Shown here: piece by piece, positions 52,432 to 63,000 of the stretch | How positions within the stretch are numbered: position 1 is the first letter of the stretch | How the letters are laid out: each line of letters starts with the position of its first letter | NCBI GenBank assembly: GCA_037974335.1 | Contig: CM075760.1 | Coordinates: 49,000,469-49,064,468 of the forward strand | Reading direction: 5' to 3' | Source: Prionace glauca | Taxonomy: Eukaryota; Chordata; Chondrichthyes; Carcharhiniformes; Carcharhinidae | Length of the DNA stretch: 64,000 nucleotides | Made by a program: the position numbers and the translations under genes | Notes under the pieces: model-generated | Databases searched by the model: none | Told to the model about the DNA's origin: nothing | What the model saw: only the letters and a program-made list of their open reading frames with translations

Positions 52432-52668
52432 GAACATAGAAACATAGGAAAACTACAGCACAATACAGGCCCTTCAGCCCACAAAGTTTTGCCGAACATA
52501 TCCCTACCTTAGAGATTACTCGGCTTACCTATAACCCTCTATCTTATTAAGTTCCATATACTTATCTAAAAGTCTCTTAGAAGACCCTATCGACTCCTCC
52601 TCCATCACCGTTGCCGGCAGCCCATTCCATGCGCCCACCACTCTCTGAGTGAAAAACATACCCCTGAC
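52432..52668 (-). mobile_element. CR1-like 3'-end fragment
   Basis: Minus-sense tail (CATAGAACATAGAAACATAG), GGCCCTTCAGCCCACAAAG, then a coding remnant with the complement of F-F-T-Q-R-V-V-x-A-W-N-G-L-P. Old. Confidence 0.7.
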
Positions 52669-53430
52669 ATCGATCGGTTTCAATCACTCATGTTGAATTT
52701 TATTTATTTTTCTGTAGCTTTGTGAGAGTTTCTCAAGAATATTAATCTCATTGTCAAGTGCGTGACCTGTTAACACTGAACGCTTCGTTCTGAACGGTAG
52801 ATTTCGTCGGGTTGTGACTTTAAATAAAATAATATACGGATTGTACAACAGCGGATTTAGGTGCAGATCCCCTGAGAGAAACAAATGCAGCCACCCGAAA
52901 CATCCAAGCTAAGGAATGAAGATAAACGAATAAAAAGGCAGTGAGTGAATCAAAGGCCGATACAATGATCGAAGGAGAGAGATGAGTAGAGAGGAACAGA
53001 TGGAGAGGCGGAGGGATAAGCAAGAGAAAAGGGAATGACAGAAATGAGGCAGTGACGGGGAGATAAATAGCGGGGGCAGACATTAAGATAAGTGAGGGAG
53101 AGACGGGAAGGAAATAGATGATGGTACGGTGAAGGGAACAGTTGCAGATATGTAGAGATAATACAGAGGGAGACACAAAGAGAGTCAAACGAACAGATGT
53201 CAAGAGAAACAGAGATAGACAGTGACAGAAACAATCGTGTCCAACTTGAAAATCAATGGCCTAAATCCAATCAGAATTCCAGAAAGGGAAAGAAAAATAA
53301 CTTAATTTAGAGCGTGATGCCAGCAGGGAGATTTCCGAGATCCCCCAAAACACCCTCAGAATGAATCCAGTATCACTATTACATTGTCATCTTGCCCCTG
53401 TCCCTGCAGTAAGGCACATGCAGTGAGGCA
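52669..53430. other. No gene; purine-rich tract
   Basis: 52915-53240 is strongly purine-rich (GAGAGA, GGAG words) on the plus strand. No tandem unit is evident and no gene is supported. Confidence 0.45.
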
Positions 53431-53444
53431 GCCCCATCTGGCGG
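53431..53444 (-). promoter_or_regulatory. CTCF-like motif
   Basis: Minus sense CCGCCAGATGGGGC agrees at 12 of 14 positions with CCASYAGRKGGCRS. Oriented opposite to the motifs at 42474 and 54339. Inferred only. Confidence 0.35.
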
Positions 53445-53661
53445 CGATCCGAGGTAATTTATTATTTTCTGGAAAACCACCCAATTCTCAGAATACGGAA
53501 GGACGTTAGTTTTAAGCCAATGTTTATTTATTAGTGTCACAAGTCTGGACTAATAAGTTCTGAGTTTCACTTTCTCCCTGTTCCTCTCTGGTTGTCCGGC
53601 ACGTTCAACTGGATTAATTTACATTGTATTAATAAAAGTATGGCAAAATATAATTTGACAA

Positions 53662-53898
53662 AGCGGCAGAGTGTTTGGCACTGCTGCCTCACAGCGCTGG
53701 GGATCCGGGTTCAGTCACTGTCGCTGTGGAGTCTGCGTGGGTTTCCTCCGGGTGCTCAGGTTTCCTCCCGTAGTCAGAAAGATGTGCTGGCTAGGTACAT
53801 TGGTCATGCTAAATTTCCCTTAAATGTATCCGAACAGGCGCCGGAGTGAGGCGACTGAGGGATTTTCACAGTAACTTCATTGCAATGTTGATGTGACT
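53662..53898 (+). mobile_element. tRNA-derived SINE with TTCATTGCAA tail, in the 5' region of the dead V segment
   Basis: Head GCGGCAGAGTGTTTGGCACT, GGATCCGGGTTCAGTCACTG, central region, TTTTCACAGTAACTTCATTG tail. Internally shortened. Lies just upstream of the V-like exon acceptor, where a leader exon would be expected. Confidence 0.78.
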
Positions 53899-53996
53899 GA
53901 AAATTTCCAGCATTAAGCCAATGTTTGAACGATCAGTGTCCGTTCCATGGGTTCTCTTCGCTCCAAGATATTTAATGCCTTTTCTGTTTTGTTACA

Positions 53997-54300
53997 GGGA
54001 TAAACAGTGTTTCAAGTTCGAACTGAACTAAGCATTCTGGAAGGACAGAGCATATTGTTGGACTGTAATTATTCGACAACTGCTTCTCAAACTATGTACT
54101 TGTACATCCACTATCCCGGACAAGCTCTGAGATATTTGATGAAGATGTATAGCTCGGGCAATACCGATAAGTCTCCAGATTTATTGGATAGTTTCATGGC
54201 TGCTTTACACAAAGGAAACAGCACTCCTTTTCCTTTAAAATCACCGGGGCTCTTTAGCCTGACAGCACCCTGTATTTTTGGGGCAGAAATTTAGCGAAAG
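53997..54300 (+). pseudogene. T-cell-receptor-like V segment, dead, plus strand
   Basis: Acceptor TTTTGTTACAG (53987-53997) opens an exon related to V domains: E-L-S-I-L-E-G-Q-S-I-L-L-D-C-N-Y, then M-Y-L-Y-I-H-Y-P-G-Q (core Trp changed to Leu) and L-H-K-G-N-S-T. The frame shifts near 54012 and again near 54225; in the second frame F-K-I-T-G-A-L-stop-P-D-S-T-L-Y-F-W replaces the usual D-S-A-V-Y-F-C, so the junction Cys is Trp. No heptamer or nonamer follows. No leader exon is seen. Opposite in orientation to the two intact segments. Confidence 0.75.
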
Positions 54301-54338
54301 CCGCATAAAAGCGCCAGACTGTGAGTTCCGGTGAGAGA

Positions 54339-54352
54339 TCAGCAGAGGGCGT
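54339..54352 (+). promoter_or_regulatory. CTCF-like motif
   Basis: TCAGCAGAGGGCGT agrees at 12 of 14 positions with CCASYAGRKGGCRS. Directly downstream of the dead V segment. Inferred only. Confidence 0.35.
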
Positions 54353-54462
54353 TCCCGCACTGATAAACAGAAACAATTATTTGGTCTCCACAGGGAGAGT
54401 CACAGAATCATAAATGAAATATCAAAACAAAACTGAACACTCAACATGAACAGCTGTGCCAC

Positions 54463-55883
54463 AGTTGAATTTTTAAGAAAGGGAACAGAGATAGCCCGGG
54501 AATTTACCGCCCGGTGAGTCTGACCTCAGTGGTTGGTAAGCTGATGGAGAGGCTTCTGAGGGACAAGATTTACGACCATTTGGAGAGGTTTGACATGATC
54601 AGGAATAGTCAGCATGGATTTGTCAAGGGCAGGTCGTGCCTTACGAGCCTAGTTGAGTTCTTCGATAATGTGACTGAACACATTGACGAAGGAAGTGCCG
54701 TGGACGTAGTGTACATGGACTTCAGCAAGGCTTTTGATAAGGTCCCCCATGCAAGACTTCTTGAGAAGGTGAGAGGGCATGGGATCCAAGGGCCTTTGGC
54801 CTTGTGGATCCAGAACTGGCTTGCCTGCAGAAGGCAGAGAGTGGTTGTGGATGGGTCTTTTTCGGAATGGAGATCAGTCACCAGTGGGGTGCCCCAGGGA
54901 TCTGTTCTGGGACCCTTGCTGTTTGTCATTTTCATAAATGACCTGGATGAGGAAGTGGAGGGATGGGTTAGCAAGTTCGCTGATGACACGAAGGTCGGCG
55001 GTGTTGTGGATGGTCTGGAAGGATGTCAAAAGTTGCAGCAGGACATAGATAGGATGCAGGAATGGGCGGAGAAGTGGCAGATGGACTTCAACGCGGATAA
55101 ATGTGTAGTCGTCCATTTCGGCAGAACCAACGGGATGAACGAGTACACTATTAAGGGCAGGGGTCTTAGTAGCGTTGAAGAGCAGAAGGATCTCGGGGTC
55201 CGGGTTCACAGGACTCTTAAATCGGCCTCGCAGGTGGAGGAGGTGGTCAAGAAGGCGTATGGTGTACTGGCCTTCATTAATCGAGGGATTGAGTTTAGGA
55301 GTCGGGAGGTAATGCTGCAACTTTACAGGACCCTCGTCAGGCCTCATTTGGAGTACTGTGCGCAGTTCTGGTCGCCTCACTATAGGAAAGACGTAGAAGC
55401 TATTGAAAGGGTGCAGAGGAGATTTACAAGGATGTTGCCTGGACTGGGAGGCATGCCTTATGAAGATAGGTTGAGGGAGCTGGGACTCTTTTCCCTGGGG
55501 AGAGGCGAAGGTTGAGAGGCGACCTGATAGAAGTTTATAAAATGTTGAGAGGAATAGATAGGGTGGACTCTCAGAGGCTATTTCCCCGGGTTGAAATGGT
55601 CGCTACGAGAGGACACAGATTTAAGGTGCGGGGAGGGAAGTACAGAGGTGATGTTAGGGGTAAGTTTTTCACTCAGAGGGTGGTGAGTGAATGGAATCGG
55701 CTGCCATCGTCGGTGGTGGAGGCGAACTCGCTGGGGTCTTTTAAAAGACTTCTGGATGAGTATATGGGGTTTAATGGGATTGGGGGTTATAGATAGGTCT
55801 ATAGATTGGTGGGGTTGATGCGATCGGCGCAACTCGAGGGCCGAAGGGCCTGTTTGTGCTGTAATGTTCTATGTTCTATGTTC
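54463..55883 (+). mobile_element. CR1 LINE (family II), 5'-truncated young copy
   Basis: Almost the same sequence as 43843-45401 where they overlap. Open from 54514 to 55515 with F-A-D-D-T intact. One extra G near 55497 (CCTGGGGAGAGG against CCTGGAGAGG) shifts the frame, which continues open from 55512 to 55796. Tail of GTTCTAT units ends at 55883. Confidence 0.92.
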
Positions 55884-56781
55884 AACCGCCAATCCGAATA
55901 GCATCCATTGACCCCCACTCTCTGCCTCCTATTTGACAACCAATCCTCTATCCACGCTAACACCCTACCCCCAACTCCATGTCCCCTGACCTTCTGCAAT
56001 AACCTCTTGTGAGGTACCTTGTCAAACGCCTTCTGAAAATCCAGAAAGACCACATCCACCGGCTCTCCTCTATCCACTGCCCTAGACACATCCTCATAGA
56101 ACTCCAGTAAATTTGTCAGACACAACTTCCCTTTAATGAAACCGTGTTGCGTCCGCCCTATCAAGCAATTCCCCTCACGATGCCTCGCTATTTCCTCCTT
56201 AATGACGGATTCTAACATTTTACCTACCACAGACGTTAAACTAACCGACCTATAATTCCCCGCCTTTTGACTGGCACCCTTCTTAAACAACGGCGTAACA
56301 TTAGCCGTTTTCCAATCTTCCGGCACTTCCCCGGAATCCAGCGACGTCTGGAAAATAACCACCAAGGCATCCACTATCACCTCCGCCATTTCTTTCAGAA
56401 CCCTCGGATGCATTCCATCCGGTCCTGGGGACTTGTCCACAATCAGCCCCTCCAGTCTGTCGAGCACCACCTCTCTAGTAACAGTAATGTCATTAAGACC
56501 CTCCATTCCTACCACCTTTCCATCGCTAACACCCGGCAAATTATTCACGTCCTCCTCCGTGAAGACAGAAACAAAAAAGTTATTCAAGACCTTAGCCATA
56601 TCCCCATCCCCTACCACTAGCTCCCCTTTCTCATCCTCTAAAGGACCAACGTTCACCCTAGCCAGCCTCTTACTTTTTATATATTTATAAAAACTCTTGC
56701 TATCCTTTTTTATATTAAGTGCTAGCCCAGCCTCATAGCTTCTCCTACCCTCCTTTATCAATTTCTTTGTCAATCTTTGAG
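55884..56781 (-). mobile_element. CR1 LINE (family I), internal piece lacking both ends
   Basis: Minus-sense ORF2 from the linker (56781) to the middle of the reverse transcriptase (Y-S-D-W-R-L), open over its length. It stops before the F-A-D-D block and abuts the family II tail at 55883. A CR1 piece with no 3' end is unusual, since reverse transcription starts at the tail. Confidence 0.9.
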
Positions 56782-57004
56782 CAGTGAGGGAGAATGAATT
56801 TGGGACATTAGACAAGACAAGGGAATGAACAATAAAGGGGATGATGCTGAGAATTACAGAGGATCAGAGAGAATTTGGAGTCAACATCCAGACATCCATG
56901 AAGGAGGCTGGACATTTAGATCCAAAAGATTAACTCTGTTTCTCCACACAGATGCTGCCAAACCCAACATATTCTGTTTATATTTATAAAATGCTAATCA
57001 GAGC
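56782..57004. other. No gene; short dispersed-repeat words
   Basis: TCCACACAGATGCTGCCAAA near 56943 is a common dispersed-repeat word. Otherwise nothing. Confidence 0.35.
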
Positions 57005-57400
57005 AAGCTAGAGAACTGAGCACAGTTCTGGTCACCAGATTAATCAATTATAAAAGTATATGTCAAGTAAATCTTGTGGCAGAAAGCTGAAGCCAGTTGG
57101 CAAGTTTTTAATATCATTACAATGTGTTCAATTTTCAAATCTAATGAATGAAAGATTGAAGGATTAGGAGGGTTAGTGAAGGAATCATTTCACCGAGAGT
57201 CATGGGGATCTGGAACTCACTGCCTGAAAGGATAGGAGAGTCACAAACCCTCATCACATTAAACAGGAACTTAGATACGCAGTTCAGATTCTGCAGCACA
57301 CAGAGGGACAGATCAAGAGCTGGAAAGTAGGACAAAACTGGACAATACTTTTCCAGCCAGCACAGACATGATGGGCTGAATGGCCTCCTGCTGTTCAGTG
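57005..57400 (+). mobile_element. Old LINE 3' fragment
   Basis: CAGTTCTGGTCACCAGATTA, then a decayed coding region and GATGGGCTGAATGGCCTCC. Confidence 0.6.
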
Positions 57401-57629
57401 AATGTTTTATATTTCAGTTCTGACAGTTGGAGTTTGTTTCTGCTGGTGTTAATAACTCCTTGAACTGGGCTGCAGTGTAATATTTTGGATAAATGCGAAA
57501 TCGGCTTGATTAAAACACACCAGAGTAGCTTTTTATGTCTTTCCCACTGTGTTATCTGATTGTACTCTGATTTTCTCATCAGTAACACAACTAATCTCAG
57601 TCACCCCAATCTGCGAATGATTAAGTAAA

Positions 57630-57772
57630 TTCCTTCTCTAACACTGCGAGTGTACCTCAAACCACAGGGACTGCAGCGGTTCAGGAAGGGCAGCTCACCA
57701 CCACCTCAAGGGCAATTAGGAATAGACAATAAAAATACTGGCCTAGTCGGTGACACCCACACTCCATGAAAA
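57630..57772 (+). mobile_element. LINE 3' end (kin of 51975)
   Basis: GACTGCAGCGGTTCAGGAAG, CAGCTCACCACCACCTCAAG, GGCAATTAGGAATAGACAAT. Confidence 0.6.
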
Positions 57773-57989
57773 GAAAATGTATATTCAAACAAGACTTAAT
57801 TAAGGCAGGTCAGGATTCTTTGGATAATAAGTTTTACAACACTAAATTAACATTAAAATTATTATTAAAGGAAAGATGTTTGCATATCAATCCAGGGAAA
57901 TTACCAAGATGATGCTGGAGTGTGGCGACTTCTTGCAAGCTGTGCCCAGCAAACCCTCTAATTCTATCTTCTACTCGTTCCACGCTTCT

Positions 57990-58140
57990 AAAACTTTATT
58001 CTGACTCTTATGACTGTAACACTGTATTCTGCATCCTCTCCTCGACATAACGTACCCTTTCTCTGTACGGCACACAAGAAACAATACTTTTCACTGTATG
58101 TTAATACATTGACAATAATAAATCAAATCAATGACTTTTG
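57990..58140 (-). repeat. Dispersed repeat (TACAGTGAAAAG type)
   Basis: Complement of the piece near 62075-62125: TTTCACTGTATG, then TTGACAATAATAAATCAAAT. Family unknown. Confidence 0.5.
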
Positions 58141-59435
58141 CAACTTTATCTAGGTGTTAATCCATCACAGCATTCCGCTCTCAAAACTCTGTCTCAGACA
58201 CATTCCCACTTGCTGAAATGGACATGGGAATCTTGCCTCGACTGAGTGTCTTCAGTAATCAGCCAGCAACAAATCATTACGGAGCCCTGACTTTTAACCC
58301 CTGAGTGGCCAGCAACCTGTGTCAGAGTCAAGCTTCTCCTCGGTTAATAATTACCTGTAGCTGCTGCTCGGGTTAATCCAATTAGTTCTTAGGCACAGTG
58401 GCCACCCAGTCTCAGTACATCAGACAAGAATACAAGAGAGCTAAAATCTCTTGATTTTGAAGTATTTTGCTATCCACTGAATCAAACTAAAGATTATAAT
58501 GTACCATTCCTCGGGACCTTTATCAGGGATCCTTCATTATTAGAACAGTTTGTCTGAAATTACCGTTTCTTTCACAGAGAAACATGCAATAATTCAACTT
58601 AAGTTTTGAATGAAAATCCAGTCTTTCCAATATGATTATTGATTCGTTATTTCTAACTTAATCAAGGTTCATCAATAGTACAATAATCTGTTTCATGACT
58701 GGTTACTCATCATACAGTAATTTGATTAATATATGTGGTTAATACACAAAACAAAGTGACTTCTTTCATCACGTTAGTATCCAAATGACTTCCTTGACCT
58801 TGTTAGTTATTACAATAGTGAATGCACCGCGACAAATGGACGGATGATGCAGAGTGCTGGTGGCTACAGTCTTCTCTGAATGGCTAACTGATGTGAGCCA
58901 GAGAGTGGGTGTTGGGCTGAAGCCAGTACGGATCATTTCACAACCTTTTTGCTCTCGAGAGCCTGTTTTAACCTTTATGCAGTTGGGTTAGATGTGTGTC
59001 ATGAGATCCAATTGTATCAGGGTCAGAAATGCCCTGATTATGGGCCTGTGCTAGAGGCATGTCCTTGACAGAGATAACAGGCCAGTCCTTTGTTTGTCAG
59101 CCAGCAAGCTGTTATGTAGATTTTCTACTTAAGAGAATGTCAGATATTTCTATAACAGTCCATAAATTTCTGAAGGTTTTTGTAAGGATATTTGTCAGTG
59201 ATTTCTGAGAGTCCATCACTTCAATTGATCTTGTCTCCATTCCCAAGCCAAGGGCATTTCTGTACCAGGTGGGAAGGGTAACATTTGGGAATTCTCAATT
59301 TTCTACCAATTCCCATTCTCCTTCTTTCTGGTGGATAATGGATGTGTCACTGTGTGTAACCTGCAATCAGTGAGAATTGTCTGGATTAATCCGCACTTTC
59401 TAATTGGAGATGTTAATCAACTGAACCTCTCCAGG
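58141..59435. other. No gene recognised
   Basis: About 1.3 kb without a supported gene, RNA or repeat. Confidence 0.4.
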
Positions 59436-59870
59436 AATGAAATGTAAAGTTCGTACCAAAAATGGATAAGCTTGAGTTGTTTTCATGGGACCACAAAAGA
59501 TTAAGGGGTGACCTGAGGTTAACAGGATTATGAGAGACATGGACAGAGTGGATAAGGAACAGCTGTTCCCCTTAGTTGAAGGGTCAGTCACGTTGGGACA
59601 TGAGTACAAGGCAAGGAGCAGGATGTGTGGGGAGCTGTGAGGAAAGACTTTTTTACCCAGAGGGTGGAGACGGTCTGGAATTTGCTGCCTGGGAGTGTGC
59701 TGGAGGGGGTTCCCTCAGAGCCTTTAAATAGTACCTGCATAAGCATTTGGCATGCCAGAACATTCAAGGCTGTGAGCCAAGTGCTGGTAAATGGGATGAG
59801 GTGGCAGGTCAGGTGTTGGTGCAGATTCAATGGGCCAAAGGGCCTGTTCTACACCGTATGATTCTGAGAC
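59436..59870 (+). mobile_element. Old LINE 3' fragment
   Basis: Coding remnant with F-F-T-Q-R-V-E-T-V-W-N-L-L-P (59645-59690), then GATTCAATGGGCCAAAGGGC and a CGTATGATTCTGAG tail. Confidence 0.7.
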
Positions 59871-60124
59871 CAATTTAGGATTGGAGTAAAAGTTCAGAGT
59901 GTTGTTACAAACTAATTTCTAACGAGAGTCCCGGAAACATGGGGAATGATCACAGACAAGGAAAGTGCAGTCCCAAGAACACAATCAGCAACAGATCCAG
60001 AATATTAAACACCAGCCCACTTACAGAGATTAACAACAGCAAACACAAACCCCAACTGTCAGCATGAATATGGTTCAGACTTGGATATGATCAAAAGCAC
60101 AACAGCAGAATCCAACCACTGTAG

Positions 60125-60964
60125 TTACTTGTGAACTCGCTGGTGTCTCAACAGGTAGGCTGACTGAATGAATCCCTTCCCACACTCGGAGCAGATGAAT
60201 GGCCTCTCCCCGGTGTGAACTCGCTGGTGAACTTTGAGGTGGAATGAAGACCTGAATCCCTTTCCACAGGAAGTACAGCTGAACGGCCTTTCCTCAGTGT
60301 GAACTCGCTGGTGCTTCTGTAGGTCAAATGCTCCAATGAATCCTTTCCCACATTCAGGGCAGGTGAATGGCCTCTCCCCAGTATGAATTCGCTGGTGTCT
60401 CAGCAGGTTTGCTGACTGAGTGAACCCTTCCCCACACTCTGAGCAGGTGAAAGGCTTCTCTTTGATATGAACTCGTTGATGGACTTTGAGGTGGAATGAA
60501 GATCTGAAACTCGTTCCACAGCAAGTACAGCTGAAAGGTTTCTCCCCAGTGTGAACTCGCTGGTGTACACTGAGGTTGGAAGACGACCTAAATTTCTTCC
60601 TACAGAAAGTACAGCTGAACGGCCTCTCCTCAGTGTGAATTCGTTGGTGCTTCAACAGGTCAGAGGATCTAGTGAATCCTTTTGCACATTCGGAGCAGGT
60701 GAAAGGCCTTTCACCTGTGTGTTTTCTCTGGTGTATCCGCAGATTGTATAACTGAGTGAATCCCTTCTCACATTCAGGGCAAGTGAATGGCCTCTCAGTG
60801 TGATTTTGCTGGTGTGTCTGTAGGTTTGATAACTGAGTGAATCCCTTCCCACATTCAGGGCAGGTGAATGGTCTCTCCCCAGTGTGACTGCGTTGATGGA
60901 TTTCCAGCAGGGATGGGTAATTGAATCCTTTCCCACAGTCATCGCATTTGCATGGTTTCCCCAT
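60125..60964 (-). CDS. 10-finger C2H2 zinc-finger protein, intact
   Basis: 279 residues from M-G-K-P-C-K-C. Ten fingers, all with C2H2 ligands. The linker after finger 2 is N-H-T-E-R-P-F, one Gly short of T-G-E-R-P-F. Fingers 6-7 and 9-10 form a repeated pair (helices S-S-F-H-L-K-V and then Q-S-A-x-L-L-R), indicating a two-finger duplication. Several fingers have the S-C-T-x-C form preceded by T-E-E-R-P-F. No KRAB, SCAN or BTB domain. Expected nuclear DNA binder of unknown target. The 3' flank shares a GTTGGATTCTGCTGTT word with the 22960 gene; its 5' exon block starts at 61314. Confidence 0.9.
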   Translation of the reverse strand: MGKPCKCDDCGKGFNYPSLLEIHQRSHTGERPFTCPECGKGFTQLSNLQTHQQNHTERPFTCPECEKGFTQLYNLRIHQRKHTGERPFTCSECAKGFTRSSDLLKHQRIHTEERPFSCTFCRKKFRSSSNLSVHQRVHTGEKPFSCTCCGTSFRSSFHLKVHQRVHIKEKPFTCSECGEGFTQSANLLRHQRIHTGERPFTCPECGKGFIGAFDLQKHQRVHTEERPFSCTSCGKGFRSSFHLKVHQRVHTGERPFICSECGKGFIQSAYLLRHQRVHK

Positions 60965-61440
60965 GAAGCTGGTGTCCTTGTGTCTCTCTGGATTTGGTGA
61001 TCAGTTGAAACCTCATCCACACTCAGCGTGAACAGTTACTCCACAATGTGAATAGTGAATTATGTTTTTTCAGGCTGTGTAACTGGTTAAAACTCTTTCC
61101 ACAGTCAGTTCACTCGGGTGTGCGTGTCTCGGTGCTTTTCCAGTCACACTGATGTTTGGAATTTTCTCTCAGACAGAACAGACAAAGATTTTGCCTTCTG
61201 AATTCAGAGGTAATATTCAGATCCTGATGAATCGAGTAACTCGTCGGATGTCAATGTGATGTTTGGCTGAGTTTTCAGTTTGCAAATTCTTCCCTTCCAA
61301 CCTGCTGTGAAAAGAGTTTACAAAAGGCATCACTGTCAATGCAGAAGAAAAATTCAGAACAGACAATTCTAGTTTCTATGGAACAAATTTTCCTCTCTTG
61401 TCCCCCAAAACTGAAATCATTGTCCCACTCATGCTACCTT
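60965..61440 (-). other. 5' flank and untranslated exon of the 60125 gene
   Basis: Minus-sense acceptor CTTTTCACAG with the exon starting at 61314, equivalent to 352, 22632 and 27841. Shares GTGACTGGAAAAGCA and AGACAATTCTAGTTTCTATG words with the other units. Untranslated as far as can be seen. Confidence 0.55.
61050..61112 (-). pseudogene. Fossil C2H2 finger upstream of the 60125 gene
   Basis: Full 63-base length: stop-T-D-C-G-K-S-F-N-Q-L-H-S-L-K-K-H-N-S-L-F. The first Cys codon is TGA and the last His is Phe; the rest fits C-x2-C-x3-F-x5-L-x2-H-x3-H. Lesions differ from those in the other three units. Confidence 0.68.
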
Positions 61441-61542
61441 CTCACTGTGTTCAAATCCAAACAAAATTTTGGAAAATTCTTCCTGTCGTTTTTTTTAACA
61501 AACTTGCAAAACTAGGAATAATCAGCCTGCTCACTGACCATA

Positions 61543-61960
61543 CAGAATAAGAAGTCTCACAACACCAGTTAAGGTCCAACAGGGTTTATTTGGAATCACG
61601 GGCATTCAGAGGACTGCTTCTTCATCAGGTGAGTGGACCATACAGAACGGCCGGTATTAACCTTATGTTCAAAGCTTACTGTGTGGGGATTTAATGAGCG
61701 CCTGCACTGATTGATAGAAGTTCTGGACCAAAGAGAAGAGGAGGGGTGGGGCTGAAGGACTGAGCTGGAGTGGCTAGACCTCCAACCAGAATGAAAAAGG
61801 GGTGGAGCTGAGTCTGGTCCTCCCTTATTGGCTGAAAGTCAGCCTCATCATGGATGAAGGAGCGGGACTCTGAAACCTCATGATTCCAAATTAACCTATT
61901 AGACTTTAACCTGGTGTGCCCACCTCAGTCCAACACCGGCATCTCCACATTGTGGATGCT
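61543..61960. repeat. Fold-back repeat, arms separated by about 215 bases
   Basis: Left arm AAGAAGTCTCACAACACCAG to CATCAGGTGAGTGG (61543-61637); right arm ATGAAGGAGCGGGACTCTG to CCAACACCGGCATCTCCAC (61853-61955). Sequence between is unrelated and has a palindromic look near 61740-61850. Confidence 0.6.
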
Positions 61961-62061
61961 GATTGGTGTGAAAGTTCAGGGAAAAGTGGCCCTTTGAGTT
62001 TGTGTCTTACACCAGATGAAAGATTGTGGGTGTGGAGCAAGCATTTCGACATTTGTTACTG

Positions 62062-62400
62062 CAATGATTTGATTTATTGTCACATATATTAGCATACAGT
62101 GAAAAGCATTGTTTCTTGCTCATGATACAGACAAAGCATTCTGTTTATGGAGAAATAAACAAGAAGGTGCAGAATGTAGTGTTTAAGTCGTAGCTAGGGT
62201 GGAAAGATCAACCTAATGCAAGGTAGGTCCATTCAAAAGTCTGATGACAGAAGAGAAGAAGCTGTTTTTGAGTCAGTCAGCACATGGCCTCAGACTTTTA
62301 TATCTTTTTACCAATGGAAGAAGGTGGAAGAGAGAATGTCCGAGATGCGTGGGGTCCTTAATTATGCTGGCTACTTTGCCAAGTGTACACAGAGTCAACG
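62062..62400 (+). repeat. Dispersed repeat (TACAGTGAAAAG type), longer copy
   Basis: ATTGTCACATATATTAGCAT, ACAGTGAAAAGCATTGTTTC, then AGAAGAAGCTGTTTTTGAGT and CTTTTTACCAATGGAAGAA. Kin to 57990-58140. Possibly the 3' part of a LINE; family not determined. Confidence 0.5.
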
Positions 62401-62769
62401 GATGTGAGACTGGTCTGAGTGATGGACTGGTTTTCATTTACTACCCTTTGTAGTTTCTGGCAGAAGGGTTAAGACACGTCGGGGAAAAGGTTCATATTGT
62501 CAGTATTACGAACAACACAGGAAAGCCAGGGCCTGAGAGAGAGAGAGAGCCACCTCAGACAAGTTGATATTTCGGGGTTAAATGGAATTATTGGAATATG
62601 AGCTCCCTGATTGAGGCAGTTAATGCTGTCCACTCCAGGAGCTCTGCAGATGTATATAATATGGAGTGTCTTGGTTAGCAGAATTCAGGATGTGTACACT
62701 CAGGATGTGGACAGGTGGTTTTATCACTCGACTATTAATAGAGAAACTCAGCTAATGTATTGGGCACCC
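62401..62769. other. No feature recognised
   Basis: Contains a short (GA)n at about 62536-62548. No gene supported. Confidence 0.4.
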
Positions 62770-63000
62770 GGATTCCAATCTCGTCACAGCAGATGGTGGA
62801 ATTTGAATAAATAGGTCTGGAGCTTAGAATCCGCTGGTGACCATAAAAACATTGTTGATTGTCGGAAAGCCCTAACTGGTTCACCAATGTCCCAGGAAAG
62901 GAAATTTGTTGTCCTTACGTGGTCAGGCCTAACCGTGACTCCAGGGTCGCAACAATGTGGTTGACACTTAATTGTCCTCTGAACACGGGTGACTAGGAGG
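62770..63000 (+). mobile_element. SINE-like repeat, central part
   Basis: AGATGGTGGAATTTGAATAA, GATTGTCGGAAAGCCCTAAC, GGTTCACCAATGTCC, GTGACTCCAGG and AATGTGGTTGACACTTAA: the body of a dispersed SINE-like element whose head is decayed. Confidence 0.55.

Noticed and set aside
54007-54294. Functional V segment on the plus strand
   Set aside because: Core Trp and junction Cys are lost, frames shift and no recombination signal follows.
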